Positions 59,665 through 64,000 of a stretch of DNA of 64,000 nucleotides are shown in pieces (position 1 is the first letter of the stretch; every line of letters begins with the position of its first letter). Source of the stretch: Aphanothece cf. minutissima CCALA 015 (GTDB lineage: Bacteria > Cyanobacteriota > Cyanobacteriia > PCC-6307 > Cyanobiaceae); contig PVWP01000003.1 of the NCBI GenBank assembly GCA_003003925.1, forward strand, positions 124,001-188,000, written 5' to 3'. The position numbers were made by a program, and so were the translations under genes. The notes beneath the pieces were generated by a model. It was not told the DNA's origin. It did no database searches and saw only the letters and a list, made by a program, of their open reading frames with translations.

Positions 59665-60755
59665 GGCTCCGTGTCGGCGCCCGGCGCCGTGGTGTCCGAG
59701 ATCAGGTGCAGATCGATGCTGAGTCCCCGCAGCTGCTGCTGCAGCCGTTCCGAGATCGGCCGGCGCAGCAGCACCTGCCAGCGGGAGCGCAGCGTCTGGC
59801 CCAGCACGATCTGGGTGATGCGCCGCTCGCGGGCGACCCGGGCGATGGTGCCGAGCACGTCGCTGCTGTCGACGCGCAGAAAGGTGCCGCCCACGTCCTG
59901 GCACAGGGTGGCGCAGGCTTCGAGCCGCAGGCTCTCCTCCTTGCTGAGGAAGCGGCCGGGATCCTGGATGGTGAGGGCCAGCAGCGGCGCATCCATGGTG
60001 CTGGCCAGGCGGGCGGCACGGCGCAGGAGCCGCGTCGCACTCGGATAGGCCGACACGCACACCATCACCCGCTCCCGCAGACCCGCCGCCGTGGGCTCCT
60101 CCTCCTCCACCCGGTCGGCCACCTCCCGCAGCGACAGCTCCCGCAGGGCCACCAGGTGGCGGCGCTGGAAGAAGTTGGCCAGGGCCTGGGGGACCTTCTC
60201 CGGGGCGTAGACCTTGCCCTCCTTCAGCCGCTCCTGGAGGGTCTCGGGGGTGACGTCCACCAGGACCACTTCGTCGGCCTGCTCCAGCACCCGGTTGGGG
60301 ATCCGCTCGCGCACCACCACCCCGGTCAGTTCGGCCACCAGATCGTTGAGGCTCTCCAGGTGCTGGATGTTGAGGGTGGAGTACACATCCAGACCGGACA
60401 GCAGCAGGGCCTCCACGTCCTGCCAGCGCTTCTTGCGTTCGCTGCCCGGGATGTTGGTGTGGGCCAGCTCATCGACCAGCACCAGCTGGGGCCGGCGCTC
60501 CAGCACGGCGGCCACGTCCAGCTCCTCCAGGGTCACCCCCTGGTAGAGCAGGCGCTTGCGCGGCACCTGCTCGATCCCTTCGGCCTGGCGGATCGTTTCC
60601 TGGCGGCCGTGGGTCTCCAGCAGGCCGATCACCACGTCGGTGCCCTCCTTGAGCAGCTCGCGCCCCTCCTGGAGCATGCGGCAGGTCTTGCCCACCCCCG
60701 GGGCCATGCCGATGAACACCTTGTGGCGGCCCCGGCCGCGGCTGGAGCGGATCAA
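59661..60755 (-). CDS. kdpD: KdpD N-terminal sensor plus Usp domain, without kinase
   Basis: This 364-residue protein has the KdpD domain (about 10-220) with Walker A GMAPGVGKTCRM, Walker B-type VLVDELAHTNIPGS and the KdpD hallmark KRWQDVEALLLSGLDVYSTLNIQHLESLNDLV. A universal-stress-type domain (about 225-355) follows. The membrane and kinase parts of full KdpD (about 900 residues) are missing. Short KdpD forms occur in other cyanobacteria. The start is taken as TTG 60755, which overlaps the kdpC stop (TTGA); no ATG or GTG precedes the conserved region. Confidence 0.92.
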   Translation of the reverse strand: MIRSSRGRGRHKVFIGMAPGVGKTCRMLQEGRELLKEGTDVVIGLLETHGRQETIRQAEGIEQVPRKRLLYQGVTLEELDVAAVLERRPQLVLVDELAHTNIPGSERKKRWQDVEALLLSGLDVYSTLNIQHLESLNDLVAELTGVVVRERIPNRVLEQADEVVLVDVTPETLQERLKEGKVYAPEKVPQALANFFQRRHLVALRELSLREVADRVEEEEPTAAGLRERVMVCVSAYPSATRLLRRAARLASTMDAPLLALTIQDPGRFLSKEESLRLEACATLCQDVGGTFLRVDSSDVLGTIARVARERRITQIVLGQTLRSRWQVLLRRPISERLQQQLRGLSIDLHLISDTTAPGADTEP

Positions 60756-61324
60756 GGCACCAGCTCGTCCAGGGCGAGGTTGAAGGCCAGCACGTTCACC
60801 AGCGGCGGCCGCGCCAGCCCGAGCAGCGGCCGGTGGCTCTGGCGCTCCAGCAGGGCCTCCAGCCGGTCGATCGGCAGGCGGCGCGCGGCGGCGATCCGCG
60901 GCAGCTGCTGGCGGGCCGCCTCCAGGCTGATGTCGGGGTCGAGCCCCGACCCGGAGCTGGTGAGCAGATCGGCGGCCGGACGGCCCACGCCTCGCTCGGC
61001 CCAGGCGACGACCTCCGCCGCGACCCGCATGGCCAGGGCGGGGTTGCCGGGGGCCAGGTTGCTGGGGCCGGAGGCGGGGGAATCGCCGCCGCCGTAGGCC
61101 ACGGCGCTGGGCCGGCCCTGCAGGTAGCGATCGCCCGCGAAGGCCTGGCCGATCAGGGCCGAGCCCACCACGCGCCCATCGACGCGCACCAGGCTCCCCT
61201 CGGCCTGCCGGGGGGCGGCGATGCGGGCCAGGCCCAGCATCGGCACGGTGATCACCACCACGGTGAGCAGCCAGAGCACCAGGGTGAGGCGCAGGCCCTG
61301 GCCGAGACGGGAAAGGGCGTTCAT
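60752..61324 (-). CDS. kdpC: K+-transporting ATPase subunit C
   Basis: This 190-residue protein has one N-terminal helix (LVLWLLTVVVITVPMLGLA) and the KdpC features VVGSALIGQAFAGDRYLQGRPSA, SGPSNLAPGNP, DLLTSSGSGLDPDISLEAA and the NVLAFNLALDEL end. It binds the KdpA/KdpB complex in the membrane. ATG 61324 shares one base with the upstream stop (TGATG). Confidence 0.96.
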   Translation of the reverse strand: MNALSRLGQGLRLTLVLWLLTVVVITVPMLGLARIAAPRQAEGSLVRVDGRVVGSALIGQAFAGDRYLQGRPSAVAYGGGDSPASGPSNLAPGNPALAMRVAAEVVAWAERGVGRPAADLLTSSGSGLDPDISLEAARQQLPRIAAARRLPIDRLEALLERQSHRPLLGLARPPLVNVLAFNLALDELVP

Positions 61325-61512
61325 CAGAATTTCTCCGGGCGGACCATGGCGGTGAACAGATAGGCCGACAGGGCCAGGGTGACGCTGATCAGCAGGGCCA
61401 GGGCATGGCTCTGGAGGCTGTCGAGGCGGCCCCGCTGCAGCGGGGCGAGCAGCACGGTGCCGGCGGCGAGCAGCAGGGGCAGCCAGAAGAGCGGTCGCTT
61501 GAGCAGAACCAT
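61324..61512 (-). CDS. kdpF: Extended KdpF-like small membrane subunit
   Basis: This 62-residue protein has two hydrophobic segments. The first is LFWLPLLLAAGTVLLAP. The second (about 40-60: ALLISVTLALSAYLFTAMVRPEKF) matches the 29-residue KdpF subunit, which ends with Tyr, a helix and a Glu-Lys-Phe or Glu-Ala-Phe tail. It stabilises the Kdp complex in other bacteria. The extra N-terminal helix is unusual. It lies between kdpB and kdpC, coupled to kdpC. Confidence 0.8.
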   Translation of the reverse strand: MVLLKRPLFWLPLLLAAGTVLLAPLQRGRLDSLQSHALALLISVTLALSAYLFTAMVRPEKF

Positions 61513-61603
61513 CGGGAAGGGAGCGCAGCGGTGGAGGGGAGGGAGGGAAGCGGCGGGCGGAAGGCAGCGGCACGGGTGGCGGGAGGGTGCGGGCCCGGCC
61601 GGC

Positions 61604-63703
61604 TCAGACCAGGCGCAGGGCGCCGATCGCCAGATCGATCGCCTTGATGCCCACGAACGGGGTGATGACGCCCCCGAGGCCGTAGAGCAGCAGGTTGCGC
61701 CGCAGCAGCTGGTCGGCACTGAGGGGCCGGAACTCCACCCCCTTCAGGGCCAGGGGCACCAGGGCCGGGATGATCAGGGCGTTGAACACCATCGCCGAGA
61801 GGATCGCCGACTGGGGACTGGCCAGACCCATCAGGTTGAGCGGCCCCAGCCCCACCCCGGCGAACAGGGCCGGCAGGATCGCGAAATACTTGGCCACGTC
61901 GTTGGCCAGGGAGAAGGTGGTCAGGGCGCCGCGGGTGATCAGCAGCTGCTTGCCGATCGTCACGATGTCGATGAGCTTGGTGGGATCGCTGTCGAGATCC
62001 ACCATGTTCGCCGCCTCCTTGGCGGCCTGGGTGCCTGAGTTCATCGCCACGCCCACGTTCGCCTTGGCCAGGGCCGGGGCGTCGTTGGAGCCGTCGCCGG
62101 TCATCGCCACGAGCTTGCCGAGCTTCTGCTCCCGGTCGATCACGGCGATCTTGTCCTCGGGGGTGGCCTCGGCGATGAAGTCGTCGACGCCGGCCTCCCG
62201 GGCGATGACCCCCGCGGTGATCGGGTTGTCGCCGGTGAGCATCACGGTGCGGATCCCCATGCGGCGCAGCTGGTCGAAGCGCTCCCGGATGCCCGGCTTG
62301 ATGATGTCCTTGAGGTAGATCACCCCCAGGATGTCGTTGCCCCGGCAGGCCGCCAGGGGGGTGCCTCCGAGCCTGGACACCTGCTCGTAGGCACCGTCGA
62401 GGTCGTCGGGCACGGTGCCGCCCCGGGAGCGCACGAATCCCTTGATGGCGTCGACGGCCCCCTTGCGGAATTCGATCCCGCCGGGGTCGTCGCTGCCGCT
62501 CATGCGGGTGCGGGCCGAGAACTCGAGACCCGTGGCCTGCTCGGCGGCGAAGGGCAGCACGGCGCCGCGCTGTTCCGCCAGCCGCACGATCGATCGCCCC
62601 TCGGGGGTCTGGTCGAAGCAGCTGGCCGCCAGGGCCACCTCCGCCAGCTCCACCTCCCGGTGACCGCCCACCGGCAGGAACTCCTCCGCCAGCCGGTTGC
62701 CGAGGGTGATGGTGCCGGTCTTGTCGAGCACCAGGGTGTTGATGTCGCCGCAGGCCTCCACGGCCCGGCCCGAGGTGGCGATGACGTTGAACTGGGCCAC
62801 CCGGTCCATGCCGGCGATGCCGATGGCCGACAGCAGTCCGCCGATGGTGGTGGGGATCAGGGCCACCAGCAGCGCCACCAGGGTCACCACCGGGGTGGGT
62901 TCCTTGAGGTAGCCGGCCAAGGGCGGCAGGGTGGCCACGGCGATCAGGAACACCTGGGTGAGCACCGCCAGCAGCACCGTCAGGGCGATCTCGTTGGGGG
63001 TCTTGGTGCGCTCGGCCCCCTCCACCAGGGCGATCATCCGGTCGATGAAGCCCTTGCCCGGATCGGCGCTGATGCGGATGGTGAGCTGGTCGGAGAGGAT
63101 CCGGGTGCCGCCCGTCACCGAGCTGGCCACGTCGGAGCCGGCCTCCTTGAGCACCGCCGCCGATTCGCCGGTGATCGCCGACTCATCCACCGAGGCGACC
63201 CCCTCGATCACCTCGCCGTCCGCCGGGATTGTGTCGCCGGCCGAGACCAGCACCACGTCGCCCTTGCGCAGGCTGGAGGAATCCACGGGCCGTTCGCCGC
63301 CGGCGGGATCGAGCAGCCGGGCCTGGGTGCGGGCCTGGGTGCGGCGCAGGGCATCGGCCTGGGCCTTGCCGCGGCCCTCCGCCAGGGCCTCGGCGAAGTT
63401 GGCGAACAGCAGCGTGGCCAGCAGGGTGAGGCTCACCAGGCCGTTGAACAGCCTGCCGCTGTCTTCGGCACCGTCGCCGAACAGATCGGGGCTCACGGTG
63501 GCCAGCAGGCAGACGACCGTGCCGCACCAGACCACGAACATCACCGGGTTGGCCGCGGCGGTGCGGGGATCGAGCTTCACGAACGCCTCCAGGACGGCGC
63601 GGCGCACCAGGCCCTTCCGGCGGGGCCGGGGCGTGTAGCGCCGCTGGTCGCGGCGGCCCCGCGGCATGCGGGGAAACAGGGTGCGGGCCGGCAGGGAGGT
63701 CAT
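61604..63703 (-). CDS. kdpB: K+-transporting P-type ATPase subunit B
   Basis: This 699-residue P-type ATPase has phosphorylation motif [16 protein letters not shown], the actuator [27 protein letters not shown] and [20 protein letters not shown]. Its [29 protein letters not shown] stretch is typical of KdpB. It drives high-affinity K+ uptake with KdpA. A basic N-terminus of about 30 residues is longer than in E. coli. kdpA lies 74 nt upstream. Confidence 0.98.
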   Translation of the reverse strand: MTSLPARTLFPRMPRGRRDQRRYTPRPRRKGLVRRAVLEAFVKLDPRTAAANPVMFVVWCGTVVCLLATVSPDLFGDGAEDSGRLFNGLVSLTLLATLLFANFAEALAEGRGKAQADALRRTQARTQARLLDPAGGERPVDSSSLRKGDVVLVSAGDTIPADGEVIEGVASVDESAITGESAAVLKEAGSDVASSVTGGTRILSDQLTIRISADPGKGFIDRMIALVEGAERTKTPNEIALTVLLAVLTQVFLIAVATLPPLAGYLKEPTPVVTLVALLVALIPTTIGGLLSAIGIAGMDRVAQFNVIATSGRAVEACGDINTLVLDKTGTITLGNRLAEEFLPVGGHREVELAEVALAASCFDQTPEGRSIVRLAEQRGAVLPFAAEQATGLEFSARTRMSGSDDPGGIEFRKGAVDAIKGFVRSRGGTVPDDLDGAYEQVSRLGGTPLAACRGNDILGVIYLKDIIKPGIRERFDQLRRMGIRTVMLTGDNPITAGVIAREAGVDDFIAEATPEDKIAVIDREQKLGKLVAMTGDGSNDAPALAKANVGVAMNSGTQAAKEAANMVDLDSDPTKLIDIVTIGKQLLITRGALTTFSLANDVAKYFAILPALFAGVGLGPLNLMGLASPQSAILSAMVFNALIIPALVPLALKGVEFRPLSADQLLRRNLLLYGLGGVITPFVGIKAIDLAIGALRLV

Positions 63704-63777
63704 CGGGGGGTGGAGCGGCGATGGGGATGGGCGGGGACGGACGGGAGCGCGGGCCTGGCGGAGCGGGGCCTGGGGAT

Positions 63778-64000
63778 TCAGGCCACCAGCAGCAGTCCGT
63801 CGGCGATCGGCCCGAGGGCGAGCACGGGGAAGAAGGTCAGGGCGCCGAGGATCACCAGCACCACCGCCAGCACCACCGTGAACAGGCTGGTGTCGGTGGC
63901 GAGGGTGCCGGGACCCGGCGGCAGCGCCGGCTTGCGGGCGTAGCCGTCGGCCAGCAGCACCAGGGCGGCGATCGGCAGGTAGCGTCCGCCCAGCAGGCTG
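63778..64000 (-). CDS. kdpA: K+-transporting ATPase subunit A, C-terminal end (cut by window end)
   Basis: The last 73 residues of KdpA are present; the rest lies beyond base 64000. The visible end has [35 protein letters not shown] and a final helix [26 protein letters not shown], which match the KdpA C-terminus. KdpA forms the K+-selective pore. The Kdp operon would start with this gene, so its promoter is outside the window. Confidence 0.93.
   Translation of the reverse strand, partial: SLLGGRYLPIAALVLLADGYARKPALPPGPGTLATDTSLFTVVLAVVLVILGALTFFPVLALGPIADGLLLVA

Overview
The window is chromosomal DNA of a GC-rich, Gram-negative cyanobacterium. Cyanobacterial markers include a complete kaiABC clock, cytochrome c-550 (psbV), plant-type ferredoxin, the variable chain of ferredoxin-thioredoxin reductase, Ycf65/PSRP-3, an NblS-type kinase and a photosystem II S4-domain protein. 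The purC/purD/nblS and rplU/rpmA/truB neighbourhoods, the high GC and the compact genes point to the Cyanobium / Synechococcus picocyanobacteria. A full-length kaiA argues against Prochlorococcus, and a kdp operon suggests a freshwater or euryhaline strain. The species placement is inference.

Layout. 1-8338: N-terminal part of a BamA/Omp85 protein, purC, an unknown secreted or anchored protein, purD, nblS, and two tandem sulfotransferase-like paralogs. 8363-14582: kaiC, kaiB and kaiA on the minus strand, diverging from rplU-rpmA; then a queuosine-precursor-type transporter, truB and yebC. 14616-23292: nagB-like, SpoIID-like, ribonuclease Z, psbV, petF, prmA, serA and an S4-domain gene. 23526-36738: tRNA-Val(GAC), murD, small conserved cyanobacterial genes, rpoZ, an Hsp70-like gene with a membrane-anchored neighbour, ftrV, pyrR, gpmI, secG, msrB, a B12-type radical SAM gene, and groESL behind a CIRCE operator. 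36987-39989: atpD-atpC and a rhomboid-fold membrane protein that seems to have lost a catalytic residue.

40008-46894 is the most unusual part. A penicillin-binding protein with an N-terminal FHA domain is transcribed away from a tight run of five genes: small membrane protein, FHA membrane protein, kinase with a zinc ribbon, VWA protein, and membrane PP2C phosphatase. The content resembles the TerY-P (VWA / PP2C / kinase) triads. The arrangement suggests phosphothreonine signalling linked to peptidoglycan synthesis.

46900-56928 holds a transaldolase-like gene, Ycf65, a HAD hydrolase, aminopeptidase P, a coupled CNNM / GTPase / nadD / nadE string, alanine dehydrogenase and a methyltransferase. 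57126-64000 holds a membrane protein and a minus-strand kdp operon: kdpA (cut by the window edge), kdpB, a long kdpF-like gene, kdpC, and a KdpD sensor split from its kinase. The separate histidine kinase is paired with a NarL/LuxR-type regulator rather than KdpE.

Genes are densely packed, with many 1-4 nt start/stop overlaps. One tRNA, three intrinsic terminators and one operator could be supported. No insertion sequence, CRISPR array, phage remnant or clear pseudogene was seen.
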